Shown here: one piece after another, positions 42,428-51,260 of the stretch
Layout: the number at the start of each line of letters is the position of its first letter
Position numbering within the stretch: position 1 is the first letter of the stretch
Source of the DNA: Paenibacillus timonensis
Lineage (GTDB): Bacteria > Bacillota > Bacilli > Paenibacillales > Paenibacillaceae
Reading direction: 5' to 3'
Length of the DNA stretch: 64,000 nt
Assembly (NCBI RefSeq): GCF_022427145.1
Contig: NZ_JAKSXN010000020.1
Location: 17,362 to 81,361, forward strand
Notes under the pieces: generated by a model
What the model was told of the DNA's origin: nothing
Seen by the model: only the letters and a program-made list of their open reading frames with translations
Database searches by the model: none
Made by a program: the position numbers and the translations under genes

Positions 42428-44605
42428 TTACTGCATGATCCGATGGACCGTGTATACATCCTTCACCCGCTTGATTTTCTCCACAACGGACTGCAGATGA
42501 TCGGTATTGCGGATCAGGATCGTCATATGCACCAAAGCCATCTTGTTCTTATCCGATCGGCCCGAAACGGCCGAAATATTCGTTTTGCTCTCCGACACGG
42601 CCTGCAGCACTTCGTTCAGGAAGTTCCGGCGGTCGTGACCGGTGATTTCGATATCAACGCTGTAGTTCGCCTCGATCGCTTCTTCCCATTCCACGTCGAT
42701 AACGCGCGCCGCTTCCTCGCCGTCTCCTCCGCCCGGAATGTTCGGACAATCGCTGCGATGCACCGATACGCCGCGTCCGCGCGTAATATAGCCGACGATG
42801 TCGTCGCCCGGCACCGGGTTACAACAGCGGGCAAAGCGAACTAGCAGATTATCAATTCCCTTCACGACAACGCCGTTCGTTGGACGATGTCGACGTTCTT
42901 CCAGCGCCTTGACCTCCTTGACCTCCGAGGTTAACTCGATGTGTCCGGCGGCCTCTTCCTGCTCTTTGCGCAGCTTCTCGGTCAGCTTCGTCACAACCTG
43001 CGAGGCCGTGATCCCGCCGAACCCGATCGCCGACAGCATGTCGTCGATGTCATTGAAGGCGTATTTCTTCGCCGCCTCCAGCAGCTTGTCGTCGCTCATC
43101 CACTGGGAAGGCTCGATCCCCGCTCGCTTCAGCTCACGTTCGATCGCTTCGCGTCCTTTTTCCACGTTTTCTTCGCGTTTTTCCTTCTTGAACCATTGCT
43201 TGATTTTGCTGCGAGCATGGGAAGATTGAGCGATTTTCAGCCAGTCCTGGCTAGGACCGTACGAATGCTTAGACGTCAAAATCTCCACGATATCCCCGGT
43301 TTTCAGTCGATGGTCCAGCGGCACAATTCGTCCGTTCACCTTGGCCCCGATCGTCCGATTACCGACCTCCGTATGGATGCGGTAGGCAAAATCCAACGGC
43401 ACGGAGCCCGCCGGCAGCTCGATAACCTCTCCGGACGGCGTAAACACAAAGACGAGGTCCGAGAAGAAATCCATTTTCAGCGATTCCACGAACTCCGAAG
43501 CATCCTTCGCTTCATGCTGAAGCTCCAGGATTTCGTTAAAGAACGTGATTTTATTTTCCAAGCCACCTGTTCCGGTGCCTTCTTTATAGGCCCAATGCGC
43601 CGCGATCCCGTATTCGGCCGTCCGGTGCATCTCCCAAGTGCGGATCTGAACCTCCGTGGGTTCCCCGTTTGGGCCAACGACCGTCGTATGCAGCGACTGG
43701 TACATGTTCGCCTTCGGCATGGCGATATAATCCTTAAACCGCCCCGGCATCGGCTTCCACAACGTGTGGATGATGCCTAAGGTCGCGTAGCAATCCTTGA
43801 TATTGTCAACGATGATGCGAATGGCCAGCAGATCGTAAATTTCGTTAAACTGCTTGTTTTTCATCGTCATTTTCTTATAAACGCTGTAAATATGCTTGGG
43901 ACGGCCCGACAAATCCGCCTGTACGCCCATTTCCTCCAGCTTCTCGGCAATGCGGGCGATGACGTTCTTGATGTATTCCTCACGCTCCGCCCGTTTCTTG
44001 CGCATCAAGTTGGCGATCCGGTAATATTGCTGCGGATTCAGGTATCGCAGGGCGATATCTTCCATTTCCCATTTGATTGCGGAAATCCCCAGCCGGTTGG
44101 CAATCGGGCAGAAAATCTCCAGCGTTTCGTAAGCGATCCGGCGCTGGCTCTCCTCGGACTGGTATTTCAGTGTCCGCATATTGTGCAGGCGGTCCGCCAA
44201 TTTAATCACGATCACCCGGATGTCCTGCGCCATCGCAATGAACATTTTGCGGTAGTTTTCGTTCTGCTGCTCCTCTTTGGATTGGAATTTGATCCTTTCC
44301 AGCTTGGTTAACCCGTCGACGAGCAAAGCACAATCGCTGCCGAAATGCTCCTGTATCTCCTTTAAAGACACCGTCGTGTCTTCAACCACATCATGAAGCA
44401 GGGCCGCAATGACCGACAGCGCATCCATCTGCATGTTAACAACAATATCCGCCACAGCCAAAGGATGAAGAATATAAGGTTCCCCGGATTTGCGAACCTG
44501 TCCGTGATGGGCTTCGTCCGCAAACTCGTACGCTTCCCGAATCCGATCGAGATCCGGTTCCTTTATATAGGCAGACGCCTTTTCGAGTAATTGCTCTATG
44601 CCCAT
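42428..44605 (-). CDS. relA: bifunctional (p)ppGpp synthetase/hydrolase (RSH)
   Basis: 725 residues, the long RSH of Firmicutes. HD hydrolase domain (about 25-180) with HHGQVRKSGEPYILHPLAVA and LLHDVVEDT, so hydrolysis is intact. Synthetase domain (about 235-350) has YSVYKKMTMKNKQFNEIYDL and YQSLHTTVVGPNG. The TGS domain (about 395-455) holds FVFTPSGEVIELPAGS; helical and zinc-finger segments follow, with RCCNPVPGDDIVGYITRGRG. An ACT domain lies at about 650-725. It controls the stringent response. ATG 44605 follows AGGAT. A consensus promoter lies at 44692-44720. Confidence 0.97.
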   Translation of the reverse strand: MGIEQLLEKASAYIKEPDLDRIREAYEFADEAHHGQVRKSGEPYILHPLAVADIVVNMQMDALSVIAALLHDVVEDTTVSLKEIQEHFGSDCALLVDGLTKLERIKFQSKEEQQNENYRKMFIAMAQDIRVIVIKLADRLHNMRTLKYQSEESQRRIAYETLEIFCPIANRLGISAIKWEMEDIALRYLNPQQYYRIANLMRKKRAEREEYIKNVIARIAEKLEEMGVQADLSGRPKHIYSVYKKMTMKNKQFNEIYDLLAIRIIVDNIKDCYATLGIIHTLWKPMPGRFKDYIAMPKANMYQSLHTTVVGPNGEPTEVQIRTWEMHRTAEYGIAAHWAYKEGTGTGGLENKITFFNEILELQHEAKDASEFVESLKMDFFSDLVFVFTPSGEVIELPAGSVPLDFAYRIHTEVGNRTIGAKVNGRIVPLDHRLKTGDIVEILTSKHSYGPSQDWLKIAQSSHARSKIKQWFKKEKREENVEKGREAIERELKRAGIEPSQWMSDDKLLEAAKKYAFNDIDDMLSAIGFGGITASQVVTKLTEKLRKEQEEAAGHIELTSEVKEVKALEERRHRPTNGVVVKGIDNLLVRFARCCNPVPGDDIVGYITRGRGVSVHRSDCPNIPGGGDGEEAARVIDVEWEEAIEANYSVDIEITGHDRRNFLNEVLQAVSESKTNISAVSGRSDKNKMALVHMTILIRNTDHLQSVVEKIKRVKDVYTVHRIMQ

Positions 44606-44691
44606 TGAGATCCTGTTGATTCCTTTCTATATGAAAATATACTGAAAAAACGCATACAAGAGCATAAATCGCCTCATTTTGATTTCCTATA

Positions 44692-44720
44692 ATTATGACT
44701 CTTGCGTTCCCTCCCGTCAA
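44692..44720 (-). promoter_or_regulatory. sigma-A promoter of relA-dtd
   Basis: Minus-strand -35 TTGACG (44715-44720), 17-bp spacer and -10 CATAAT (44692-44697), about 90 bp before the relA start. Confidence 0.75.
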
Positions 44721-44849
44721 CTCCGGGTATTGTCCCTCCAGCATGGACACCCGGCGCTGCGCAATCCTGCCGAACTCCCTGCCGTATGCCGGCAGGTGAG
44801 GGAAGGGAATGATAATGAGATGAAAATGCAAATGTCAAGTAAATTTCTG

Positions 44850-44878
44850 TTGAAAATTGTCGGCATTGTCATTATCCT
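44850..44878 (+). promoter_or_regulatory. possible promoter of the uracil permease gene
   Basis: -35 TTGAAA (44850-44855), 17-bp spacer and -10 TATCCT (44873-44878), 48 bp upstream of the proposed start. The -10 is imperfect. No purine or pyrimidine riboswitch is seen in the 320-bp gap. Confidence 0.4.
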
Positions 44879-44925
44879 ATTAAGGATAGTTATCTTATGA
44901 ACGTACCTATAGAGGAGTGAACGCG

Positions 44926-46212
44926 TTGCAACGTGAAATTCAAGTTAATGAGAAAGTCCCGTTCGGACCAGGCGTGCTGCTGAGCCTTCAGCACTTATTT
45001 GCCATGTTCGGAAGCACAGTGCTGGTGCCCAACCTGTTTGGCGTAGACCCCGGCATGATCCTGCTGATGAACGGTATCGGCACCCTGCTGTACATCCTGA
45101 TCTGTAAAGGAAAAATCCCCGCTTATTTGGGCTCCAGCTTTGCCTTCATCGCACCGGTTCAAGCGGTGATCATCAGTCACCCGGGGAACGGTTATGCCAT
45201 GGCCCTTGGCGCGTTTATCGTCACCGGCGTCATCTTCGTCGTGATTGCGATGCTGATTAAATACGCGGGCACCAAGTGGATCGACGTCGTGTTTCCACCG
45301 GCTGCCATGGGCGCCATCGTGGCCCTGATCGGCCTCGAGTTGATTCCGGTTGCGGCCAGCATGGCCGGATGGATCAGCGACGGCTCGGAGGGCTGGACGC
45401 CCAACGGGACGCACATCACGCTGTCGCTTGTGACGTTAGGCGTTACGGTACTTGGCGCCGTCATGTTCCGCGGATTTCCGAAGATCATTCACATCCTGAT
45501 CGGGATCGTGGTTGGTTATGTACTTGCTTATTTCATGGGCGAGGTGAACACCGAAGCCATTGGACAAGCCAAGTGGTTTAGCTTGCCGACAGTCACAACC
45601 CCGCAATGGGATACTTCCGCAATCATCTCGATCGTGCCGGTTGCCCTCGTGGTCATCGTAGAGCATATCGGCCACCTGTTGGTGACGAGCAACATCGTGG
45701 GCAAAGACTTGTCCAAGGATCCTGGACTGCACCGGTCGTTGATGGGGAACGGGATTTCCACGATCCTCTCCGGCTTTGTAGGCTCGACCCCCAACACGAC
45801 TTACGGGGAGAACATCGGCGTTATGGCGTTAACCCGCGTGTATTCCGTATTCGTCATCGGCGGAGCCGCTATCTTTGCCATCCTGCTCTCCTTCTCCGGG
45901 AAATTCTCGGCGATCATCGCCAATATCCCGCCAGCGGTCATGGGGGGCGTATCCCTGCTCCTGTTCGGCGTTATCGCGGCCTCCGGCTTGCGGATCTTCG
46001 TTGAGCAGAAGGTGGATTTCTCCAAGCCAACTAACATGCTTCTGACGACAATCGTGTTGGTGATCGGTCTCAGCGGCACCACGCTGACCATGGGCAATGT
46101 CGCCCTGAAAGGCATGGCGCTGGCAACGATCGCCGGGATTCTGCTCAGCTTGTTCTTCAAGCTGATCCAAGTGCTGAAATTAAGCAATGACAACGAAGAA
46201 GCCGCGCACTAG
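44926..46212 (+). CDS. uracil permease-like NCS2 nucleobase transporter
   Basis: A 428-residue membrane protein of the UraA/PyrP branch, with about 14 segments. LSLQHLFAMFGSTVLVPNLF, IPAYLGSSFAFIAPVQAVI, VALVVIVEHIGHLLVTSNIV (substrate Glu/His), GFVGSTPNTTYGENIGVMAL and the late SGLRIFVEQKVDFSKPTN are the family blocks. It imports uracil (or a related base) with protons. The start is TTG 44926, eight bases after AGAGGAG; the GTG three codons earlier touches that site. It is on the plus strand between apt and relA, which are adjacent in Bacillus, so it is an addition to the locus. Confidence 0.88.
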   Translation: MQREIQVNEKVPFGPGVLLSLQHLFAMFGSTVLVPNLFGVDPGMILLMNGIGTLLYILICKGKIPAYLGSSFAFIAPVQAVIISHPGNGYAMALGAFIVTGVIFVVIAMLIKYAGTKWIDVVFPPAAMGAIVALIGLELIPVAASMAGWISDGSEGWTPNGTHITLSLVTLGVTVLGAVMFRGFPKIIHILIGIVVGYVLAYFMGEVNTEAIGQAKWFSLPTVTTPQWDTSAIISIVPVALVVIVEHIGHLLVTSNIVGKDLSKDPGLHRSLMGNGISTILSGFVGSTPNTTYGENIGVMALTRVYSVFVIGGAAIFAILLSFSGKFSAIIANIPPAVMGGVSLLLFGVIAASGLRIFVEQKVDFSKPTNMLLTTIVLVIGLSGTTLTMGNVALKGMALATIAGILLSLFFKLIQVLKLSNDNEEAAH

Positions 46213-46227
46213 GAGCCAAAAGAAAAA

Positions 46228-46268
46228 GAGGCTGTTCCACACGAGTTGGTGGAACAGCCTCTTCTGTT
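46228..46268. terminator. terminator between the permease gene and apt
   Basis: Stem GAGGCTGTTCCAC / GTGGAACAGCCTC (46228-46261). Plus side continues TTCTGTTTATTTTTT; the minus side ends in TTTTTCTTTT. It can stop both convergent transcripts. Confidence 0.9.
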
Positions 46269-46274
46269 TATTTT

Positions 46275-46787
46275 TTAGTATTGAACCAGTGAGAATACAT
46301 CGATCCCCGGCAGCTTCTGGCGGCCGTCCAGCTCGCTCAGCTCAATGAGGAACGCCGTGCCGACGACATGCCCGCCCAATTGGCGAACCAGATTGACCGA
46401 GGTCGAAATCGTCCCCCCGGTAGCCAGCAAATCGTCTGCAATCAGCACGTTTTGCCCTGGCTTCACCGCATCGCTATGCATCGCCAACCGGTCCTTGCCG
46501 TACTCCAGGTCGTATTCCACCTCGATCGTTTCGTAAGGCAGCTTCCCGCTCTTGCGGATCGGGACGAACCCGACGCCAAGCGCGTAAGCCAGCGGCGCCC
46601 CAACCACGAAACCGCGGGCCTCGGGACCGGCAATCAAATCGATCTTGAGATGGGATACCAGTTGCTTCAGTTCGTCAACCGCTTTGCGATACATGGCGCC
46701 GTCGTTCAGCAGCGTGGTAATATCCTTGAAACTGATGCCGGGCTGAGGGAAATCAGGAATCACCCGAATGTACTCTTTAAAATCCAA
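46275..46787 (-). CDS. apt: adenine phosphoribosyltransferase
   Basis: The 170-residue enzyme makes AMP from adenine and [25 protein letters not shown] starts it (residues 6-26). [19 protein letters not shown] is the adenine/pyrophosphate loop and [19 protein letters not shown] the PRPP motif. It is full length and 57 bp downstream of recJ in the conserved order recJ-apt-(relA). It competes for adenine with the deaminase of the BMC cluster. Confidence 0.97.
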   Translation of the reverse strand: MDFKEYIRVIPDFPQPGISFKDITTLLNDGAMYRKAVDELKQLVSHLKIDLIAGPEARGFVVGAPLAYALGVGFVPIRKSGKLPYETIEVEYDLEYGKDRLAMHSDAVKPGQNVLIADDLLATGGTISTSVNLVRQLGGHVVGTAFLIELSELDGRQKLPGIDVFSLVQY

Positions 46788-46844
46788 ACCAATCTCCTCC
46801 TAGTTCAAATGCATGCGAATCGTTTCCATTTCTCGAAAAATCAT

Positions 46845-49259
46845 TTATGAAGCTCCCTGAATATGGGTTAGCATCCATTCGGTAATTTCGGGTACCCGGC
46901 CGTACTGCAGCATCTGTTCCATTTCAGCCAGCAGTCCCAGCTCCCGGTAACGGCTTGACGTTTCCAACGCCTGCTTGGAAGGAGACGGATGGATCCGTAC
47001 CGTCCCCGATGCCCGGATGATAAATCCCAGCTCTTCGAATACCCCCAGCGACATCTCCACCATCCGCTTGGACCAGCCGGTGCGTTTCGCAAGCGCCGCG
47101 ATCAGGTCCTCCTCGCGAAGCCCTTGCCCGGCCCCGCGATGGATCAAGCTGTACACCAGCTTGAAATGATCCCGGGAAGGCGGTTCGATCCGCTCGTGGG
47201 GCGCTCTCGGAGAATGCAGCAGATAGATGCGCTCCAGTCCGGTAAACCCGGATACCATCCCGGTCCAGCCCTCCGGCGATTCCGGAAGCTCCAGGACGAA
47301 CAGCGTCGCCGTAGCATCGATTTCCGCCGCTTGCGCGAGGTCGTTGCCAGGTCGCACGCCAACGTTCTTATCATATACCCAAACCGGGGTATCCTTCAAA
47401 TCAAGGGCCTGGAAAAAAGCGGAACCCGCGTTGAGCACAACGGCGGACGTTCCCGAACCGCAGGCGGGCAGCTTGCCCAGCTTGCCGCGCAGTTCGTCCA
47501 GCAGCAGCGCCGGGTTCCGGGAGCCGCGGTAATCGAACACCTGCAGGTGCGTGACCGCCAGATCCTGGATCATCAGCTGCGGCTTGCGCGATCCGTTCCA
47601 TTCGTTGATTCCGGCTTCCGCGACGATGTCAACACGGGCTTCCTCCGCCAGCAGCGGAGCTAATTCACCTTTGCCGAACGCGACCGCCTCGATGGTTTTG
47701 CCGTTTTGGCCAAGAATCAGCTTCAAGTGTTTGCCGTCTTTGCCCATCTGTCGGCACTCCAGCAGCTTCAAGCCGCGGAGAAGCAGTCTCGGGCAGGTGT
47801 TGGCCATGCCGAACGGCTCCAGATGCTGGAGCTGCTCGATGGCTTGCAGCGTGACGTCATTCAAGGAGCAAGCCAAATCCGTTTGCAGAACCGGAACGAA
47901 ATGCTCCGGATCGAGCCGGCCAGCGGCAAATGCATTAAGCCGGCGGCCGAATTCCTCCAGCCGCTCCCGGCCGAGGGACATGCCTGCCGCCGAAGGATGC
48001 CCGCCGAAATGATCCAGCACGTCGGCGCAATCCGTTAACGCTTCATAAATGTCGAAGCCGGGAATCGAACGGGCCGAGCCCTTGCACTCTCCGGTTTCCG
48101 GATGAATGCCCAGCACGATCGTCGGGCGATAATAACGTTCCAGCAATTTGGAGGCCACGATGCCAACGACCCCGGCGTTCCAGCCTTCGCCGGCCACGAC
48201 GATCACGTCGGGCAGTCCCTCCGCCTCCGCCTGGCTTTCCAACTGGTGCAGCGCCTCTTGGACCATGTCCTCAACGAGCATTTGGCGCTCTTTGTTCAGG
48301 ACATCCAGCTCCTCGGCGATCGTCTCGGCTTCCTCCATGCTCTCTGCCGTCAATAAGGCGACCGCCCGGTTCGCATGACTCATGCGGCCGCTGGCATTGA
48401 TCCGCGGCGCCAAACCGAAGGCGACAGCCGTCGAGGTCACTTCCCCGCTGGACCAGCCGGACGTTCCGAGCAGCGCGGTCATTCCCGGGAAAGCCGACTG
48501 CGCCATCGATGTCAGGCCCGCCTTAACGATGACGCGGTTCTCTCCGGTCAACGGCATCAGGTCGGCAATTGTTCCCAGCGCAGCGAGCTCCGTCCAGGCT
48601 TCGGGGGTGTCCTCCCCCAGTAGCGCCTGAGCCAGCTTGTACGCTACTCCAACCCCGGCCAGCCCTTTAAACGGATACGTGCAGTAAGGCAGCTTCGGGT
48701 TAATCAAAGCGAACGCTTCCGGCAAAACCGCCGGCGGTTCATGGTGATCCGTAACGATCACGTCCATGCCGGCCTCACGGGCGTAAGTCACCTGATCAAC
48801 CGCGCTGATCCCCGTATCGACCGTCACGATCAGCGTAAAGCCCTTCTTATGAAAATGTTCCAGCACCGGGATATGCAAGCCATACCCCTCTTTGGTACGG
48901 TGCGGAATGTAGTAGTCATATGTAGCGCCGAGGCGCTTCATCAGATGGATCATTAATGTCGTAGACGAAACGCCGTCGGCATCATAGTCCCCGTAGATCA
49001 AGATCCGCTCCCCGTTCTCCACCGCGCGGCGAATCCGAGGAACGGCTTCCTTCATGCCGCTAAGCAGCATGGGATCATGTTGATCCGCAAGGCTTCCTTT
49101 TAAGAAAAGCTCCGCCTCCTCTGGGCGATCCATCCCCCGTGTAACCAGCAATGATGCGAGCAGCGGGGATATGTTCAGCTGGCCGGCAAGCCGGCTGGCA
49201 GACGTTTCGTCGCAGGGCAGCTGTGACCAGCGATATTTGGCATGAAGCAAAAGCGGCAC
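46845..49259 (-). CDS. recJ: single-stranded-DNA-specific exonuclease RecJ
   Basis: An 804-residue 5'-3' ssDNA exonuclease for recombination and mismatch repair. DHH core: LIYGDYDADGVSSTTLMIHL, VTVDTGISAVDQV and VIVTDHHEPP. The DHHA1 part has GGHPSAAGMSLGRERLEEF, followed by an OB-fold near 470-570. The C-terminal 220 residues are the extra domain usual in Firmicutes RecJ. GTG 49259 is the start, preceded by AGGAAGAAAGAAG. Upstream is a CDF-like gene. Confidence 0.95.
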   Translation of the reverse strand: MPLLLHAKYRWSQLPCDETSASRLAGQLNISPLLASLLVTRGMDRPEEAELFLKGSLADQHDPMLLSGMKEAVPRIRRAVENGERILIYGDYDADGVSSTTLMIHLMKRLGATYDYYIPHRTKEGYGLHIPVLEHFHKKGFTLIVTVDTGISAVDQVTYAREAGMDVIVTDHHEPPAVLPEAFALINPKLPYCTYPFKGLAGVGVAYKLAQALLGEDTPEAWTELAALGTIADLMPLTGENRVIVKAGLTSMAQSAFPGMTALLGTSGWSSGEVTSTAVAFGLAPRINASGRMSHANRAVALLTAESMEEAETIAEELDVLNKERQMLVEDMVQEALHQLESQAEAEGLPDVIVVAGEGWNAGVVGIVASKLLERYYRPTIVLGIHPETGECKGSARSIPGFDIYEALTDCADVLDHFGGHPSAAGMSLGRERLEEFGRRLNAFAAGRLDPEHFVPVLQTDLACSLNDVTLQAIEQLQHLEPFGMANTCPRLLLRGLKLLECRQMGKDGKHLKLILGQNGKTIEAVAFGKGELAPLLAEEARVDIVAEAGINEWNGSRKPQLMIQDLAVTHLQVFDYRGSRNPALLLDELRGKLGKLPACGSGTSAVVLNAGSAFFQALDLKDTPVWVYDKNVGVRPGNDLAQAAEIDATATLFVLELPESPEGWTGMVSGFTGLERIYLLHSPRAPHERIEPPSRDHFKLVYSLIHRGAGQGLREEDLIAALAKRTGWSKRMVEMSLGVFEELGFIIRASGTVRIHPSPSKQALETSSRYRELGLLAEMEQMLQYGRVPEITEWMLTHIQGAS

Positions 49260-49294
49260 CTTCTTTCTTCCTGTCGGCTCTACCCTGGGCCGGC

Positions 49295-50251
49295 TTACTG
49301 AAGCAGGTTCGGCAAGTCGCTATCGGACTCCTCGGTATTGCTCTTGTACGGATATCCCGCTTCGTAAGGCGCGACTTGAATCCGGACATCGGTGATATGG
49401 GAAAAACGGTTGAGCAGCAGCATTTTGGCCCGATTGGCGATGTCGTTGGCTTCCATGACGGTGATCTTTGGATTGACGCTGATCCTGGCGGTCACGGTGA
49501 CATAATGGCCGTTCTCCTGCGCTTTCAAATCGTCTACGGTGATGACCCCGTGCACCCGCTGTACCGTTTCGATCAATGAAGCGGCATCCTCTTCGCGAAG
49601 CTGCGACGCAGGCGAACCGTAAACGGACCGTTTCACTAGCCGATAGACTTGAATCAGCACATGCAAGGCTACAAGGATCGCCGCACTCGGTTCAAGATAT
49701 GCCATGGCCGGCAAATCCCAGGCTTGCCCGCCCATCGCTCCAAAGATCCCCGCCAGCACAATGACGGATGAGAACAGGGATTGGCGGTGTTTCTCGACGA
49801 GCGATTGCAAATCGACGTCCGCCTTCCTGCGGGTTAACCGGAGCTTGACCTGAAACAGGGTTTCCCGTAAAGCCATCGACAGAAGCACGGCCGCCAAGAC
49901 GAAGGTTTCCGGCGGAGCGGTATCCGCCTCGGCGATGTCGGTGATCGCCGCAATCCCTAACTGCACGCTGCCCATGAGCAGAAAGACGGAGAAGAAAATG
50001 GCCGGCAGCGGCTCGGGCGACTCCTTGCCCGTGGACGCCGAGCTTTCCCGCCGCAAACGGATATTCCCCGGTCCGGGCAGTCTGGCGGCAACGCCGGCGG
50101 CGGCATCGTATGCGGAATATAACGCTCCGGCCAGCAAAGCCAAGCTGCCGTACAGCAGACCCACCGTCCCCAAAAGTAAGCCCAGAACGATATCCCCCAC
50201 GATGCCGGTCCATGTTGCCGGTTCCGGAATAACAGCTTGTTCTCGTGTCAT
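49295..50251 (-). CDS. CDF (cation diffusion facilitator)-like membrane protein
   Basis: 318 residues with about six membrane segments, then a cytosolic C-terminal domain (about 220-300: VQRVHGVITVDDLKAQENGH, YVTVTARISVNPKITVMEAN). The fold is CDF. The intramembrane metal sites are damaged: the TM2 block reads YSAYDAAAGV, without the usual HS..D, and the TM5 block reads KHRQSLFSS, where HHRSDALSS is typical. Zn2+/Fe2+ export is therefore doubtful. Its place between secF and recJ is common in Paenibacillus-like genomes (from memory). ATG 50251 after AGGAGGGGG. Confidence 0.75.
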   Translation of the reverse strand: MTREQAVIPEPATWTGIVGDIVLGLLLGTVGLLYGSLALLAGALYSAYDAAAGVAARLPGPGNIRLRRESSASTGKESPEPLPAIFFSVFLLMGSVQLGIAAITDIAEADTAPPETFVLAAVLLSMALRETLFQVKLRLTRRKADVDLQSLVEKHRQSLFSSVIVLAGIFGAMGGQAWDLPAMAYLEPSAAILVALHVLIQVYRLVKRSVYGSPASQLREEDAASLIETVQRVHGVITVDDLKAQENGHYVTVTARISVNPKITVMEANDIANRAKMLLLNRFSHITDVRIQVAPYEAGYPYKSNTEESDSDLPNLLQ

Positions 50252-50292
50252 AATCCCCCTCCTGATGCACGTAAAACGGATAAGAGGCGAAA

Positions 50293-50312
50293 GCCGCGTC
50301 GAAAGACGCGGC
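50293..50312 (-). terminator. hairpin after secF
   Basis: GCCGCGTC / GACGCGGC with a four-base loop. The minus side continues TTTCGCC, a poor T-tract. It partly separates secDF from the CDF-like gene. Confidence 0.55.
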
Positions 50313-50366
50313 TCTATCCTTATCCAGCTAAAAAATATTGGCGGTTCAATCAGGCATAGCGGCCGC

Positions 50367-51260
50367 TTAGGATGCTTTGGCCGGTTTATGCTTTTGCTTG
50401 CTCTTCAATACGAACCAGAGCGGGCTGGCAATAAAGATGGAGGAATACGCCCCGAACAACAGGCCGATGACCATCGCCAGCGAGAACATCCGGATCGACT
50501 CCCCGCCCAGCAGGAAGAGGAAAAATGCCGCTACGAACACCGTTAACGCGGTATACAAGGAACGCATGATCGTTTGCGCTACACTCTCGTTCACCAGTTT
50601 GATCAGGTCCTGACGGGTCTTCTGCTTGGAAAACCGCAGGTTTTCACGAATCCGGTCAAAAATAACGATCGTATCGTTAATCGAATAGCCGATAATCGTC
50701 AATACGGCAACGATAAAGGTCAAGTCAACCTCAAGCCGGAAGATCGAGAAGACGGCGATCACCATGAAGGCGTCATGCAGCAGCGCCACGATTGCGGCGA
50801 GAGCAAACCGCCATTCAAAGCGGATACTCACGTAGATAATGATCCCGAGGCAGGAAATCAACACGGCATAAATCGCATTACGTGCCAGCTCCCTAGCCAT
50901 TTCCGGATCAACGGTATTCACTTCAAACGAAGCCTTCTCATCCAACTTCGTAATTTCCGCTTTTAATTTCGCATCGTTATCTTCGTTTAAGACTTTTGTA
51001 AACCGGATATTCATCCGGTCTTCACCGGCACTGATCGTTGCTCCGTCATCAATGCCCAAGTTCTTCAGGATCGGATCGATTTGTTCAGCCGTCAACGACT
51101 TGGATAACGCGATGTCAACATTGGAACCTGCTTTGAAATCCACGCTGTAGTTCAAGCCGAAGAACGACAAACAGATGATACCGGCAATCGTCAGGACGAT
51201 AGACAGGGTGTAGAAGTATTTACTTAGATGGACATAATCCAGTTTCTTATTAAAGCTCAC
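50367..51260 (-). CDS. secF: protein translocase subunit SecF
   Basis: 297 residues, six membrane segments. FFGLNYSVDFKAGSNVDIAL is the first periplasmic-loop motif, IYVSIRFEWRFALAAIVALL TM2-3, and IGYSINDTIVIFDRIRENLR the conserved TM4 block. With SecD it uses the proton gradient to complete protein export. I prefer GTG 51260, about ten bases after AAGGAG, over GTG 51269 directly behind it. The start lies inside the last codons of secD, so they are coupled. Confidence 0.95.
   Translation of the reverse strand: MSFNKKLDYVHLSKYFYTLSIVLTIAGIICLSFFGLNYSVDFKAGSNVDIALSKSLTAEQIDPILKNLGIDDGATISAGEDRMNIRFTKVLNEDNDAKLKAEITKLDEKASFEVNTVDPEMARELARNAIYAVLISCLGIIIYVSIRFEWRFALAAIVALLHDAFMVIAVFSIFRLEVDLTFIVAVLTIIGYSINDTIVIFDRIRENLRFSKQKTRQDLIKLVNESVAQTIMRSLYTALTVFVAAFFLFLLGGESIRMFSLAMVIGLLFGAYSSIFIASPLWFVLKSKQKHKPAKAS

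Noticed and set aside
44606..44925. Purine riboswitch upstream of the nucleobase permease
   Set aside because: No conserved three-way-junction words of the purine aptamer were recognised on either strand.
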